A stretch of DNA of 64,000 nt, taken from NCBI RefSeq assembly GCF_028553805.1, contig NZ_CP067140.1, forward strand, positions 2,046,001-2,110,000, written 5' to 3'. Below, piece by piece: positions 26,456 through 35,071 of the stretch (its first letter is position 1; each line of letters opens with the position of its first letter). The DNA comes from Paracoccus saliphilus. Its GTDB lineage: Bacteria; Pseudomonadota; Alphaproteobacteria; Rhodobacterales; Rhodobacteraceae. A program made the translations under genes and the position numbers. The notes beneath the pieces were generated by a model, which saw nothing but the letters and a program-made list of their open reading frames with translations, had not been told where the DNA came from and did not search any database.

Positions 26456-27916
26456 ATGCTCGACGATCTGTCTTCTCGATTGACCGACCGGATATCGGAT
26501 TCCGGTCTGTTGCCCGGTGGCGGAGATTTCGTCGCCGATGGCCGGTTGGCCGTCCGCGATCCGGCAACGGGTGAACTCGTAGCTCAGGTGGCGATCAGCG
26601 ATGCAACCGGCGCCCGCGCCGCCGTCGATGCCGCACAGGCCGCCTTCCCCGGCTGGTCCGCGATGCTGCCCCAGAACCGCGCCGACATCCTGCACCGTTG
26701 GCATGGGCTGATCATGGAGGCGAAAGAGGATCTTTCCCGCATCATGGTCGCCGAACAGGGCAAGCCGATCAGCGAGGCGCGGGGCGAGATCGACTATGCC
26801 GCCAGCTTCGTGCAGTTCTATGCCGAGGAGGCGCTGCGCCCGAATATCGAGGGCGTCACCAGCCATCTGCCCGATGCCGAGATGGAGCTGTGGCGCGAAC
26901 CCGTGGGTGTGGCCGCACTGATCACGCCGTGGAATTTCCCCTGCGCGATGATCACCCGCAAGGCCGCCGCCGCGCTTGGCGCGGGCTGCACGGTGGTCAT
27001 TCACCCGTCGGCGGAAACGCCGCTCTCGGCGCTCGCTTTGGCGGAACTGGCGCGGCGCGCCGGTTTCCCCGATGGCGTCATCAACACGATCATCGGCGAT
27101 GCCGCCAGCATCGTCGGCGAATGGACGGCGGATGCCCGTGTCCGCGCCCTGTCCTTTACCGGCTCGACCGAGATCGGGCGGCTGCTCTATCGCCAATCCG
27201 CCGACACGGTGAAACGGCTCGTGTTGGAACTTGGCGGTCATGCCCCCTTCATCGTCTTCAAGGGCGCCGATCTGGACCGCGCCGTGGCCGAGGGCATCAA
27301 GGCGAAATTCGCCACATCCGGGCAGGATTGCCTTGGCGCGAACCGCTTCTATATCGAGCGGCCGATCTATGACGAGTTCTGCAAGCGCTTTGCCGCAGCC
27401 GTCGAAAAGCTGTCGATCGGCAGGGGCATGCAGGATCCCGATATCGGACCGCTGATCCACGACCGCGCCGTGGACAAGCAGATCGCCCATGTCGAGGACG
27501 CGGTTTCCAAGGGTGCCCGCCTGCTGACCGGCGGCGAGGTGGCTGCGGATCTGGGCCCATTGTTCTTCCGCCCCACCGTCTTGGCCGATGTGACAGACGA
27601 GGCCGCGATCATTTCCGAGGAAACCTTCGGTCCGGTCGCCGCCCTGTCTCCCTTCGAGGACGAGGACGAGGTGATCGCGCGCGCCAACGCCACCGAATAC
27701 GGGTTGGTCGCTTATGTCCACAGCCACGATCCGCGCCGGATTTACCGCATGACGCGGGCGCTGCAATTCGGCATGGTCGCCGTGAACCGCACCAAGGTGA
27801 CGGGCGCACCGATACCCTTCGGGGGAATGAAACAATCCGGGATTGGCCGCGAAGGCGCCCGGCAAGGCCTCGAGGCCTTTACCGAGATCAAGTATATCTG
27901 CCGTGACTGGGGATGA
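26456..27916 (+). CDS. doeC: Aspartate/succinate semialdehyde dehydrogenase DoeC
   Basis: NAD(P)-dependent aldehyde dehydrogenase (486 aa) oxidising L-aspartate beta-semialdehyde to aspartate at the end of ectoine breakdown; the same family includes GabD. Visible are [22 protein letters not shown] (cofactor fold), [21 protein letters not shown] with the general-base Glu, and [12 protein letters not shown] with the catalytic Cys. An exemplary AAGGAGGT lies just upstream of ATG 26456. DoeD follows 13 bp later. Confidence 0.93.
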   Translation: MLDDLSSRLTDRISDSGLLPGGGDFVADGRLAVRDPATGELVAQVAISDATGARAAVDAAQAAFPGWSAMLPQNRADILHRWHGLIMEAKEDLSRIMVAEQGKPISEARGEIDYAASFVQFYAEEALRPNIEGVTSHLPDAEMELWREPVGVAALITPWNFPCAMITRKAAAALGAGCTVVIHPSAETPLSALALAELARRAGFPDGVINTIIGDAASIVGEWTADARVRALSFTGSTEIGRLLYRQSADTVKRLVLELGGHAPFIVFKGADLDRAVAEGIKAKFATSGQDCLGANRFYIERPIYDEFCKRFAAAVEKLSIGRGMQDPDIGPLIHDRAVDKQIAHVEDAVSKGARLLTGGEVAADLGPLFFRPTVLADVTDEAAIISEETFGPVAALSPFEDEDEVIARANATEYGLVAYVHSHDPRRIYRMTRALQFGMVAVNRTKVTGAPIPFGGMKQSGIGREGARQGLEAFTEIKYICRDWG

Positions 27917-27929
27917 AAGGAGCCAAAAC

Positions 27930-29300
27930 ATGCTGACAAACGATAAACTGGCCGAATGGGACCGCGAGAGCTTTTTCCATCCCTCGACCCATCTGGGGCA
28001 ATTCGCCCGTGGCGAGGCCGCGCAGCGGATCGTGACCGGGGGGGAAGGCGTCTTCATCCAGGATCGCGACGGCAACAAGCTGCTGGACGGCTTTGCTGGG
28101 CTCTACTGCGTGAACGTGGGCTATGGCCGCAAGGAGATCGCCGAGGCCATCGCAGATCAGGCGCGAGAGCTCTCCTATTACCACGCCTATGCAGGTCATG
28201 GATCCGAGGCGTCGATCACGCTGGCCAAGATGGTGATGGACCGCGCGCCCAAGGGCATGGCCCGGGTCTATTTCGGGCTTGGCGGCTCGGATGCGAACGA
28301 GACCAACATCAAGCTGGTCTGGTATTACAACAATATTCTTGGCCGTCCCGAGAAGAAGAAGATCATCTCGCGCTGGCGGGGCTATCACGGGTCCGGGCTG
28401 ATGACCGGCTCGCTGACCGGGCTGGAACTGTTCCACAAGAAATTCGATCTGCCGCTGGCACAGGTGATCCATACCGAGGCGCCCTATTACTATCGCCGCC
28501 CGGACCTGAATATGTCCGAGGCCGATTTCACCGCCCATTGCGTGCAGTCGCTCGAAGATTTGATCGCTCGCGAGGGTGCTGACACCATCGCCGCCTTCAT
28601 CGGCGAGCCGGTTCTGGGCACCGGCGGCATCGTTCCGCCCCCGGCCGGTTACTGGGAGGCGATCCAGAAGGTGCTGGACCGTCACGACATCCTGCTGATC
28701 TCGGACGAGGTGGTGACGGGCTTTGGCCGCCTTGGCACCATGTTCGGCTCGGATCACTACGGGATGAAGCCGGATCTGATCACCTCGGCCAAGGGGCTGA
28801 CCTCGGCCTATGCGCCGCTATCGGCCAGCATCGTCGGGCAGCGGATGTGGGATGTGCTGGTGCAAGGCACCGACGAGAACGGCGTGATCGGTCATGGCTG
28901 GACCTATTCCGCCCATCCCATCGGCGCGGCTGCGGGCATCGCCAATCTGAAGCTGATCGACGAGCTGGGCCTGGTGAAGAACGCGGGCGAAACCGGCAAT
29001 CACTTCTGGCAGACCATGCGCGAAGCCGTGGGCGATCATCCCAATGTCGGCGAGGTGCGCGGCGAAGGTATGCTCTGCGCGGTCGAACTGGTCGCGGAAA
29101 AGGACAAGCGGCAGTTCTTCGACGCTTCCGAAGGTAAAGGCGCAAAAGTCGTGGCGGCGATGCTGAAACGTGGCGTCATCGCCCGAGCCATGCCGCAGGG
29201 CGACATCCTGGGCTTTGCTCCACCGCTTTGCCTGACCCGCGCCGAGGCCGACCAGATCGTGTCCGCCACCAAGGACTCGATTGCCGAAGTCCTGGGTTAA
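27930..29300 (+). CDS. doeD: Diaminobutyrate transaminase DoeD
   Basis: Class III PLP aminotransferase (456 aa) that moves the gamma-amino group of L-2,4-diaminobutyrate, giving aspartate semialdehyde for DoeC. Motifs: [59 protein letters not shown] and the PLP lysine in [20 protein letters not shown] precedes the start. Order doeC-doeD with asnC upstream matches the asnC-ssd-atf end of ectoine clusters in Rhodobacterales. Confidence 0.93.
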   Translation: MLTNDKLAEWDRESFFHPSTHLGQFARGEAAQRIVTGGEGVFIQDRDGNKLLDGFAGLYCVNVGYGRKEIAEAIADQARELSYYHAYAGHGSEASITLAKMVMDRAPKGMARVYFGLGGSDANETNIKLVWYYNNILGRPEKKKIISRWRGYHGSGLMTGSLTGLELFHKKFDLPLAQVIHTEAPYYYRRPDLNMSEADFTAHCVQSLEDLIAREGADTIAAFIGEPVLGTGGIVPPPAGYWEAIQKVLDRHDILLISDEVVTGFGRLGTMFGSDHYGMKPDLITSAKGLTSAYAPLSASIVGQRMWDVLVQGTDENGVIGHGWTYSAHPIGAAAGIANLKLIDELGLVKNAGETGNHFWQTMREAVGDHPNVGEVRGEGMLCAVELVAEKDKRQFFDASEGKGAKVVAAMLKRGVIARAMPQGDILGFAPPLCLTRAEADQIVSATKDSIAEVLG

Positions 29301-29308
29301 GCGTGGCG

Positions 29309-29368
29309 AGGGGGCTCTGCCCCGTCGCCGTTCCGGCGACTCCCCGGGATATTTGACTGAAGAAGAAG
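29309..29368 (+). repeat. Dispersed intergenic repeat, copy 6
   Basis: GGGGctctgCCCC hairpin and a second GTCGCCGttccGGCGAC hairpin, then CCCCGGGATATTTGACTGAAGAAGAAG. It fills the 72-bp convergent gap between doeD and mocA. Confidence 0.82.
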
Positions 29369-29372
29369 GCGG

Positions 29373-29930
29373 CTATCTGGCCGTCTTCTTCATTTTGGCC
29401 AGATCGGATACGGTATCTATATCGGTGAGCAGGCCCCGAGCATTGACCAGTGCCTCTGCGGGAAGGTCGCGGATGAGGCGCCCTGCCCCCTGATCTCCAG
29501 TCAGTTCCGCAAGGCGGATGAGCCATCCTCGCGGAAAGCAGGCGGGCGGCATCGGTGGGCCAAGATCGTGGCAAGCAGCCGGACGGTCATCCGTTGCGGC
29601 GGCCACCACCATGTCCAGCAGTTCAGATGTGACCCGTGGCATATCCGCCAGTGCGATCAGCAGCCGGTCGGTTTCGCCCGCGGCTTGCAGCCCGGCGCGC
29701 AGGCTGTCCGACTGCGCCCCGGGCTGTATTTCCACGATTTCGAAACCGTCCAGATATGGTCGCAATTCCGGATTTGCGATCACCGCGATATGGCGATCCA
29801 GCGCGGTCATCTGCATGGCTTGCGCCGCATGTGCGACAAGCGGGCGGCCATCAAGCGGAGCAAGCAACTTGTCTGCTACCCCGAAGCGGCGTGACGTGCC
29901 TGCCGCCAGCAGCAAGCCGGTGCGGTTCAT
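29373..29930 (-). CDS. Molybdenum cofactor nucleotidyltransferase (MocA-like)
   Basis: MobA-like NTP transferase (185 aa) that would attach CMP (or GMP) to molybdopterin. N-terminal LLLAAGTSRRFGVADKLLAPLDG is the nucleotide-binding signature; ALADMPRVT carries the metal-binding Asp. The context with xdhC points to the MCD cofactor of xanthine-oxidase-family enzymes, although no such enzyme is in the window. It overlaps xdhC by ATGA. Confidence 0.87.
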   Translation of the reverse strand: MNRTGLLLAAGTSRRFGVADKLLAPLDGRPLVAHAAQAMQMTALDRHIAVIANPELRPYLDGFEIVEIQPGAQSDSLRAGLQAAGETDRLLIALADMPRVTSELLDMVVAAATDDRPAACHDLGPPMPPACFPRGWLIRLAELTGDQGAGRLIRDLPAEALVNARGLLTDIDTVSDLAKMKKTAR

Positions 29931-30760
29931 CCGAATGCCTGCTCGTATGCCGCAAGGATCTCGGTCAGGACCGAAGCGGCCAGCAGGCGCGGTTCCCGCA
30001 CCGGGGCGACGACGCCGATCGGGCCGCGCAACCGGGCAAGCTCGGCATCCCCGAACCCCGCTTCGCGCAGGGCAGCGATACGTGCCATCTGAGCGCGACG
30101 AGATCCCAGCGCACCGATATAGAAGGCCGGTGACTCCAGCGCCGCGCGCAGTGCCGGCAGCTCGCGGTCATGGTCGTGAAACAGGGTGACCACCGCGGTC
30201 TGTGCATCGGCCCGGCTTGCGGTGGCGCCGATCCGGCAATCGAGTCCGACGGCTCGGGCCATGGCGGCAAGGGCAGACGCCTCATCCCCTTCACCGTGAA
30301 TATGCAAGATACAGCGGGGATTGATCTTCAAACCGAAGAAACCGCCATTCAACCCGGTTTCGAGTGCATCGGTTCGCCGGGCACAGCCCGTTTCGAGATC
30401 GATCCGCCAATGGGCAAGCCGTCGAGCACGGTGAATATCGGAAATTTCCTGCAACCAGACCGGATCGGGTCGATGCAGCAATGCGATCTCGACCGTGCCG
30501 CCGCAAGGCAGGGGCAGATCGACCGGCCCGCCTGCGCCATAGATCAGCCTTGTCACCGGGCCGGGCCTGTCCAGATGGGCGGCGATATCGGCATCGATGC
30601 AACCCGCGCCAAGCCGTCCCACGCGAGCACCATCGGGCCAAAGCGCCATCGCCGCGCCAGGACGGCGCGGAAATCCGCCTTCCGCACGGACAAGTAGCGC
30701 GAGGGCACCACCCGGACGGGCATGAAGGGCGGCGAGCGGATCGATCATCATGTCGGACAT
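29927..30760 (-). CDS. XdhC/CoxI family molybdoenzyme maturation protein
   Basis: XdhC-type chaperone (277 aa) that binds, sulfurates-hands over Mo cofactor to xanthine-dehydrogenase-family enzymes. N-terminal XdhC domain has ALLVRAEGGFPRRPGAAM and RLGAGCIDADI; the C-terminal Rossmann part has FYIGALGSRRAQMARIAALREAG. I chose ATG 30760 (MSDMMIDPL); an upstream frame to 30889 would run through the rpmG terminator. ATG 30805 is possible. Confidence 0.82.
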   Translation of the reverse strand: MSDMMIDPLAALHARPGGALALLVRAEGGFPRRPGAAMALWPDGARVGRLGAGCIDADIAAHLDRPGPVTRLIYGAGGPVDLPLPCGGTVEIALLHRPDPVWLQEISDIHRARRLAHWRIDLETGCARRTDALETGLNGGFFGLKINPRCILHIHGEGDEASALAAMARAVGLDCRIGATASRADAQTAVVTLFHDHDRELPALRAALESPAFYIGALGSRRAQMARIAALREAGFGDAELARLRGPIGVVAPVREPRLLAASVLTEILAAYEQAFG

Positions 30761-30841
30761 ATATGGCTGGGTTCCCATTCTCATGACGCCTACATGTATC
30801 GCCATGGCATCACCTGCAAGAGCCGGGATCGTTTCAAATGC

Positions 30842-30871
30842 GAAAAGGCCGCCGCCCGGAAGGGCGCGGCC
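30842..30871 (-). terminator. Rho-independent terminator of rpmG
   Basis: On the minus strand GGCCGCGCCC-ttcc-GGGCGGCGGCC (one bulge) is followed by TTTTCG. It lies 28 bp past the rpmG stop and separates it from xdhC. Confidence 0.8.
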
Positions 30872-30898
30872 TGACCGCAATACAGCCAAAGGCAGATC

Positions 30899-31066
30899 TT
30901 ACTTGATCTTGCCTTCCTTGTATTCGACATGCTGACGCTTGACCGGGTCGTATTTCCGGACCGTCATCTTTTCCGTCATGGTACGGGCGTTTTTCTTGGT
31001 CACGTAGAAATGCCCGGTTCCGGCCGTGGAATTGAGCCGGATCTTGATGGTCGTCGGCTTCGCCAT
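30899..31066 (-). CDS. rpmG: 50S ribosomal protein L33
   Basis: 55-aa ribosomal protein L33. The translated frame starts [20 protein letters not shown], continues with [14 protein letters not shown] and ends [13 protein letters not shown], which is the standard alphaproteobacterial L33 without the Cys pairs of zinc-type paralogues. AGGAG lies 9 bp upstream of the ATG, and a hairpin terminator follows. Confidence 0.97.
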   Translation of the reverse strand: MAKPTTIKIRLNSTAGTGHFYVTKKNARTMTEKMTVRKYDPVKRQHVEYKEGKIK

Positions 31067-31229
31067 AATCGTCGCTCCTGCTTCGGGGCAAGCAGCTAGG
31101 CGCAGACCCCGTAGAATTCGTTTGAAGCCCGCCTTGTAGTCTGGCCGTGCATGAAGTCAACCGGGAATCGCTGAAAATCCCGGCATTTTCAGCTTCGAAA
31201 GGCTGCTATGCAAAAAATGCAGCCTAAAA

Positions 31230-31273
31230 GCATTTCCAGCAAAAGTGGATACCGGTTTTGCGTCCGGAAATGC
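31230..31273. repeat. Nested palindromic repeat of Rhizobiales type
   Basis: GCATTTCCaGCAAAA-(11 nt)-TTTTGCgtccGGAAATGC: an 8-bp outer and a 6-bp inner inverted repeat. The wording (AAAGTGG..ACCGGTTTTGCGTCCGGAAATGCG) matches, from memory, a very abundant extragenic palindrome of Rhizobiales genomes. It lies between rpmG and rnpB. Confidence 0.7.
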
Positions 31274-31333
31274 GACGGGACAAAAGACTGCAGCGTTTCG
31301 GCGATTCAACGAATTGTCGAAACACTGTAAATC

Positions 31334-31729
31334 GCGCGGAGGGCCTGTAAGCCGGATTCTGTCCTCCGGAGTTGCCCCCGGATGGATGACCATTCCTCTG
31401 GTCCGGCCGTTACCGGCCGGATCTAGCTGCCTACCCGGATCTGCTGGGGCAAGGCAGCCCTGCGGGTTTCCCCGCGCGCGATCCCTATTCGGCATTGCTC
31501 CCGGTGGGGCTTGCCATGCGGAGACTGTTGCCAGCCCCCCGGTGGGCTCTTACCCCACCGTTTCACCCTTGCCGCCCGCAAGCGGGAGGCGGTCTGTTCT
31601 CTGTGGCGCTATCCCTGGGGTTGCCCCCGCCGGGCGTTACCCGGCACCGTTACCTCATGGAGTCCGGACTTTCCTCGCGGTCCCTTCCCTCGCGGCAAGC
31701 GACCGCGCGGTCATCCGGCCCTCCGCGCA
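31334..31729 (-). ncRNA. rnpB: RNase P RNA (class A)
   Basis: Catalytic RNA of RNase P, which matures tRNA 5' ends. On the minus strand it has the universal GAGGAAAGTCCGGACTCC near the 5' end, the GGGTGAAACGGTGGGGTAAGAG core, and AGAATCCGGCTTA at the 3' end. The two ends form a perfect 12-bp P1 helix (GCGCGGAGGGCC with GGCCCTCCGCGC), which sets the boundaries to within a few bases. Length about 396 nt is typical of Alphaproteobacteria. Confidence 0.95.
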
Positions 31730-31764
31730 TGGCAGATATGGCGGGGATGGGGCGGGCGGTCAAT

Positions 31765-31826
31765 GGGGCGCTGCCCCCGCGCCCCGTTCCGGGGCGCTCC
31801 CCCGAGGTTCTTGGACAAAGAAGAAG
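31765..31826 (+). repeat. Dispersed intergenic repeat, copy 7 (degenerate tail)
   Basis: GGGGCGctgccccCGCCCC-type hairpins followed by CCCCCGAGGTTCTTGGACAAAGAAGAAG. It lies between rnpB and the 3' end of dusA. Confidence 0.72.
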
Positions 31827-31853
31827 ATGCGACGACGGCACCGGGTCTGTCGG

Positions 31854-32852
31854 TCACGCGGCTATCCGGCTGACTTGGGCCAAGGCGGAATCATAGACCT
31901 CGAGCCCGCCTTTCGAAGCTCCCTCGGAGAGGGTTCGCCTCCATCCCCTTGCCCCGGGCTGGCCGTGGAACAGTCCCAACATATGGCGAGTGACCTGGTG
32001 CAGGCGCCCACCGCGCCGCAGATGAGCGTCGATATATGGCCGCATCGCCTCGGCCACCTCGAGCGCCGAGCCGAAAGCCGGGGTATCGCCCCAAAGCCTG
32101 TCGGCGCTTCCCAGCATGTCCCAGGGCTGATGATAGGCCGCCCGGCCGACCATCACCCCATCCATCACCCGCAGATGCGCACGCACCTCGTCGAGACTGT
32201 CGATCCCGCCATTTACTGAAAGCTCCAGATCGGGGAAGGCGGGCTTCATCGCGTGAACCAGCGGGTAATCCAGCGGCGGCACGTTCCGGTTTTCACGCGG
32301 GCTGAGACCTTGCAGCCACGCCTTGCGGGCATGGATGGCGATACGGCGGACACCCGTGCGGCGCATGGTATCCAGGAATGCGGGCAGGATCTCGGCCGGT
32401 TCCTGTTCATCCACCCCAATGCGGCATTTCACCGTAATCTCGACCGGACTGACGGCCATCATCTCGGCCACGCATTCGGCGACCAGTTCAGGTGATTTCA
32501 TCAGAACGGCCCCGAAGCAGCCGGACTGCACGCGATCACTGGGGCAACCGACATTCAGGTTGATCTCGTCATAACCCCAATCGGCGGCGGCACGCACCGC
32601 CTCGCGCAGTTCTGCCGGATCCGATCCGCCCAGTTGCAAGGCTACCGGATGTTCGACCGCGTCGTAATCGAGCAGCCGCGCCCGATCGCCATGAATGATC
32701 GCCGGCGCGGTCACCATCTCGGTATAAAGCAATGCCCGCCGCGACATCAGCCGATGGAAAACCCGGCAATGCCGGTCCGTCCAGTCCATCATCGGGGCCA
32801 CAGATAACAGCATGTTATTGTTTTTATAGAGGTTTTTGCCGTTTTGGGCCAT
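31854..32852 (-). CDS. dusA: tRNA-dihydrouridine synthase A, with N-terminus supplied by an integrated element
   Basis: FMN enzyme (332 aa) reducing U20/U20a in tRNA D-loops. Motifs: SVAPMMDWTDRHCR, EINLNVGCPSDRVQSGCFGAVLM with the catalytic Cys, KCRIGVDE and a VNGGID phosphate site. The first 18 residues (MAQNGKNLYKNNNMLLSV) are encoded by the integrated element; the native start is found displaced at 44306. Upstream AAGAGA is a modest ribosome site. Codons for SVAP at the junction differ synonymously from the displaced copy, so the element restores the protein, not the DNA sequence. Confidence 0.93.
   Translation of the reverse strand: MAQNGKNLYKNNNMLLSVAPMMDWTDRHCRVFHRLMSRRALLYTEMVTAPAIIHGDRARLLDYDAVEHPVALQLGGSDPAELREAVRAAADWGYDEINLNVGCPSDRVQSGCFGAVLMKSPELVAECVAEMMAVSPVEITVKCRIGVDEQEPAEILPAFLDTMRRTGVRRIAIHARKAWLQGLSPRENRNVPPLDYPLVHAMKPAFPDLELSVNGGIDSLDEVRAHLRVMDGVMVGRAAYHQPWDMLGSADRLWGDTPAFGSALEVAEAMRPYIDAHLRRGGRLHQVTRHMLGLFHGQPGARGWRRTLSEGASKGGLEVYDSALAQVSRIAA
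32778..32801. other. Left attachment site (attL) inside dusA
   Basis: 24 bp matching attR at 44253-44276 with three mismatches. The uninterrupted identical core is TCCATCAT (32785-32792), coding for Met-Met-Asp in dusA. Host dusA lies left of it, element DNA right. Confidence 0.88.
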
Positions 32853-32922
32853 ATTTGATCGTCTCTTTTTCAGTCATATTCCCGCTGATTTCTAACGGTT
32901 TTTGCTTGTTTCGGTTTTCAGG

Positions 32923-32963
32923 TTGCTTAAGATTAGCAAAAATCAGCAAGGGATTTTAGCAAA
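32923..32963 (+). promoter_or_regulatory. Candidate integrase arm-type sites, left
   Basis: TTAGCAAA occurs at 32933-32940 and 32956-32963, and TTGCTTAA at 32923-32930. The right end holds TTGCTTAA (44181-44188) and the inverse TTTGCTAA (44191-44198). Repeats flanking both att cores fit integrase arm-binding sites. Confidence 0.5.
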
Positions 32964-32965
32964 TC

Positions 32966-34084
32966 ATGGGCACCATCACCGAGCGCCGTTTGAAGGACGG
33001 CAAAGTCGTGTTTACCGCACAAATCCGAGTTATGCGAGACGGTCGCAAAACGTCCGCGTCATCGACATTCGAGCGCCGGGCCGCAGCGGAGGCATGGCTG
33101 CGCCGCAAAGAAGCCGAGGCCAATAAGCCGGGCGGTTTCGACAAGGTCGCACGGAAGCGACAGAGCGGCGTCACGTTGGCGGATGCCATAGACCGCTATA
33201 TCGCCGAGAGTGAACGGCAGATCGGCAAGACCAAGGCGCAGGTCCTGGCCGCCATCAAGACGTATGAGATAGCCGCTCTGCCCTGCGGTGCCATCAGGTC
33301 GCAGGATGTGGTGGCGTTCGCGCAGGAGCTTCTGGACGGGGGACGGAAGCCGCAGACCGTGGCGAACTATACTTCCCACCTTGCCGCCATCTTCGCCGTC
33401 GCCGGTCCGATGTGGGGCATGCCGCTGGACCCGTCAGAAATGAAGGCTGCGCATGTTGTGATGCGCCGAATGGGCATTACCGCCAAAAGCACAAAGCGGG
33501 ACCGCCGCCCAACCATGGCGGAACTGGACAAGCTAATGCAGCATTTCGCTGACAAACACACGCATGGCCGGTCGATGCCGATGCACATGATCGTCGCTTT
33601 CGCCTTGTTCTCAACACGCAGGCAAGAAGAAATCACCCGCATTACATGGGCCGACCTAGAACCGGGCCGGGTTCTTGTCCGGGACATGAAACACCCCGGC
33701 CAGAAGATCGGAAATGACACGTGGGTGGATCTGACGCCCGAGGCCGAGGCCATTGCAAGAGCGATGCCGAGAAAGTCCGAACGGATCTTCCCGTTCTCAA
33801 CCGATGCAATCACCGCGTCGTTTACACGCGCCTGCCGGTTCCTTGAAATTGAAGACTTGCACTTTCACGATCTGCGGCACGAAGGGGTTTCCCGCCTCTT
33901 TGAGATGGGCCGCACCATCCCGCAGGCGGCCAGCGTGTCCGGGCACAGGTCTTGGCAGTCTTTGCAGCGGTATTCCCACCTGCGGGCGACCGGCGACAAG
34001 TGGAAGGGCTGGCCATGGCTGGCCCGTGTCGCGCCGACGGATGGCGGGGCAGAGGTCGTGGCGCTGAAATCCGCCCGGAAGTAG
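32966..34084 (+). CDS. int: Tyrosine integrase of the dusA element
   Basis: Phage-type tyrosine recombinase (372 aa). N-terminal arm-binding part about 1-60, SAM-like core-binding domain about 70-165, catalytic domain with Arg219 (STRRQEEI), Lys242, His301-x2-Arg304 (FHDLRHEG), His327 and Trp330 (GHRSW) and nucleophile Tyr336 (RYSHL). It reads away from attL and abuts the left arm sites. Integrases targeting the dusA 5' end form a known group. It should insert and excise the element, the latter probably with a directionality factor I cannot identify. Confidence 0.94.
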   Translation: MGTITERRLKDGKVVFTAQIRVMRDGRKTSASSTFERRAAAEAWLRRKEAEANKPGGFDKVARKRQSGVTLADAIDRYIAESERQIGKTKAQVLAAIKTYEIAALPCGAIRSQDVVAFAQELLDGGRKPQTVANYTSHLAAIFAVAGPMWGMPLDPSEMKAAHVVMRRMGITAKSTKRDRRPTMAELDKLMQHFADKHTHGRSMPMHMIVAFALFSTRRQEEITRITWADLEPGRVLVRDMKHPGQKIGNDTWVDLTPEAEAIARAMPRKSERIFPFSTDAITASFTRACRFLEIEDLHFHDLRHEGVSRLFEMGRTIPQAASVSGHRSWQSLQRYSHLRATGDKWKGWPWLARVAPTDGGAEVVALKSARK

Positions 34085-34148
34085 TTTTCTGTTGACCAAT
34101 TCATGCATCTTTCAAATCATTGGCACCCATAGCCAAGGAGGGGATCAC

Positions 34149-34364
34149 TTGAAAACAATCCGGGAATTCGAACATGGCGGTAGCGTATATACAATTAAAG
34201 CCATCCTTATAGATGGCGTTTGGCAGGTGCGGGTGTTTCGTGATGGAAATCCGGTGGGGGAGCCATCAACAATCAGCGACGAAACTGCTGGAGATGCGCA
34301 AGCGGCAGGACACGATCCCTTTGATATCATGGCTGATGAATTGGAAGGGCAAGTGCGGAAGTAA
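34149..34364 (+). CDS. Small hypothetical protein of the element, TTG start
   Basis: 71-aa soluble, acidic protein with a short beta-rich start (TIREFEHGGSVYTIKAILIDGVWQVRVF) and an acidic C-terminus (DPFDIMADELEGQ). I recognise no family. The start is TTG 34149 because AAGGAGGGG lies 5 bp upstream, whereas the in-frame ATG at 34092 has no ribosome site. A strong terminator follows, making int and this gene one transcription unit. Excisionase or regulator roles are possible but unsupported. Confidence 0.6.
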   Translation: MKTIREFEHGGSVYTIKAILIDGVWQVRVFRDGNPVGEPSTISDETAGDAQAAGHDPFDIMADELEGQVRK

Positions 34365-34393
34365 CCCGCCTTTATCAACTTGTCTTGCCCAAG

Positions 34394-34416
34394 CCCCGCC
34401 TTGCGCGGGGTTTTTT
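34394..34416 (+). terminator. Rho-independent terminator after the integrase unit
   Basis: CCCCGC-cttgc-GCGGGG followed by six T. It closes the int unit immediately before the first operator-promoter cassette. Confidence 0.88.
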
Positions 34417-34454
34417 CGTTCCGGCTAAGTCGCCCGACCATTCCGAGTTCATTT

Positions 34455-34504
34455 GGGTTCACTTGACCCCGAACTTGCTGGCAGGTATGGTGTCAGGTGA
34501 ACCC
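34455..34504 (+). promoter_or_regulatory. Operator-promoter cassette 1 of the element
   Basis: Sigma70-like promoter TTGACC (34463-34468), 17-bp spacer, TATGGT (34486-34491), framed by a 13-bp inverted repeat GGGTTCACTTGAC (34455-34467) / GTCAGGTGAACCC (34492-34504) with one mismatch. One arm covers the -35 and the other the start-site region. The same arrangement recurs at 39497-39549. Confidence 0.75.
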
Positions 34505-34522
34505 AGATGGACTCCGGACGCT

Positions 34523-35071
34523 ATGAGTAACAAACTCGATTCGCGCAAAGCAAAACCACCCCGCCGGACCCGCATAAAGCCGGGCACGCCGATGCTTAGC
34601 GCCGCCGAACAGGTGATGCTTGTGACGGCGCGAGGCGCGGTCGGAGACGCGCATGCGCTCTTGGTGGATGGCCGCCCGGTTGCTGCCCGCGAATCCCTTG
34701 AGGCGCTGGCCGAAATCTACAGCGACGTGCAGGTCAGCGACGGGCTTGAACGGCAGATGCTCTATGACCTGCCGCCGGTCTGGCTGATCGACTCGCATCT
34801 GCATCGCCGCCGGGAAAAGGCGCTCACGCACTACCTGCCGGGCGGCCAATTCAATGAGCATGGCGTTTTTGAACTGCGCGATCAGGAAAACGGGCTATGG
34901 GTGCTGGTTCACCCCAATGACTGCTGGTCGGGCACCTTAACCGGCGCACAGGATTTCGTGAAAGGCGAAGGACTCACCGGCCTGATCGCCATTGTCACGG
35001 GGGATGGAGTCGCGGCAACCGTCGACAAGCTGGCCCGCAAGTTCAAGATCGGGGGGCCGGGCCATGACTGA
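34523..35071 (+). CDS. Hypothetical protein of the element, first gene behind cassette 1
   Basis: 182-aa protein of unknown family. N-terminal ~25 residues are basic (NKLDSRKAKPPRRTRIKPG), followed by an alpha-helical part (SAAEQVMLVTARGAVGDAHALLVDGRP, RESLEALAEIY) and a C-terminal stretch rich in aromatic residues (NGLWVLVHPNDCWSG). No membrane segment. ATG 34523 is chosen because upstream Met codons fall inside the promoter and terminator. It overlaps the helicase gene by 8 bp, so a role in replication or its control is plausible. Confidence 0.65.
   Translation: MSNKLDSRKAKPPRRTRIKPGTPMLSAAEQVMLVTARGAVGDAHALLVDGRPVAARESLEALAEIYSDVQVSDGLERQMLYDLPPVWLIDSHLHRRREKALTHYLPGGQFNEHGVFELRDQENGLWVLVHPNDCWSGTLTGAQDFVKGEGLTGLIAIVTGDGVAATVDKLARKFKIGGPGHD

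Noticed and set aside
25982..28078. A 698-codon minus-strand frame opposite the lipoprotein and doeC genes.
   Set aside because: It spans two genes and an intergenic region with no family motif; DoeC motifs on the plus strand are unambiguous.
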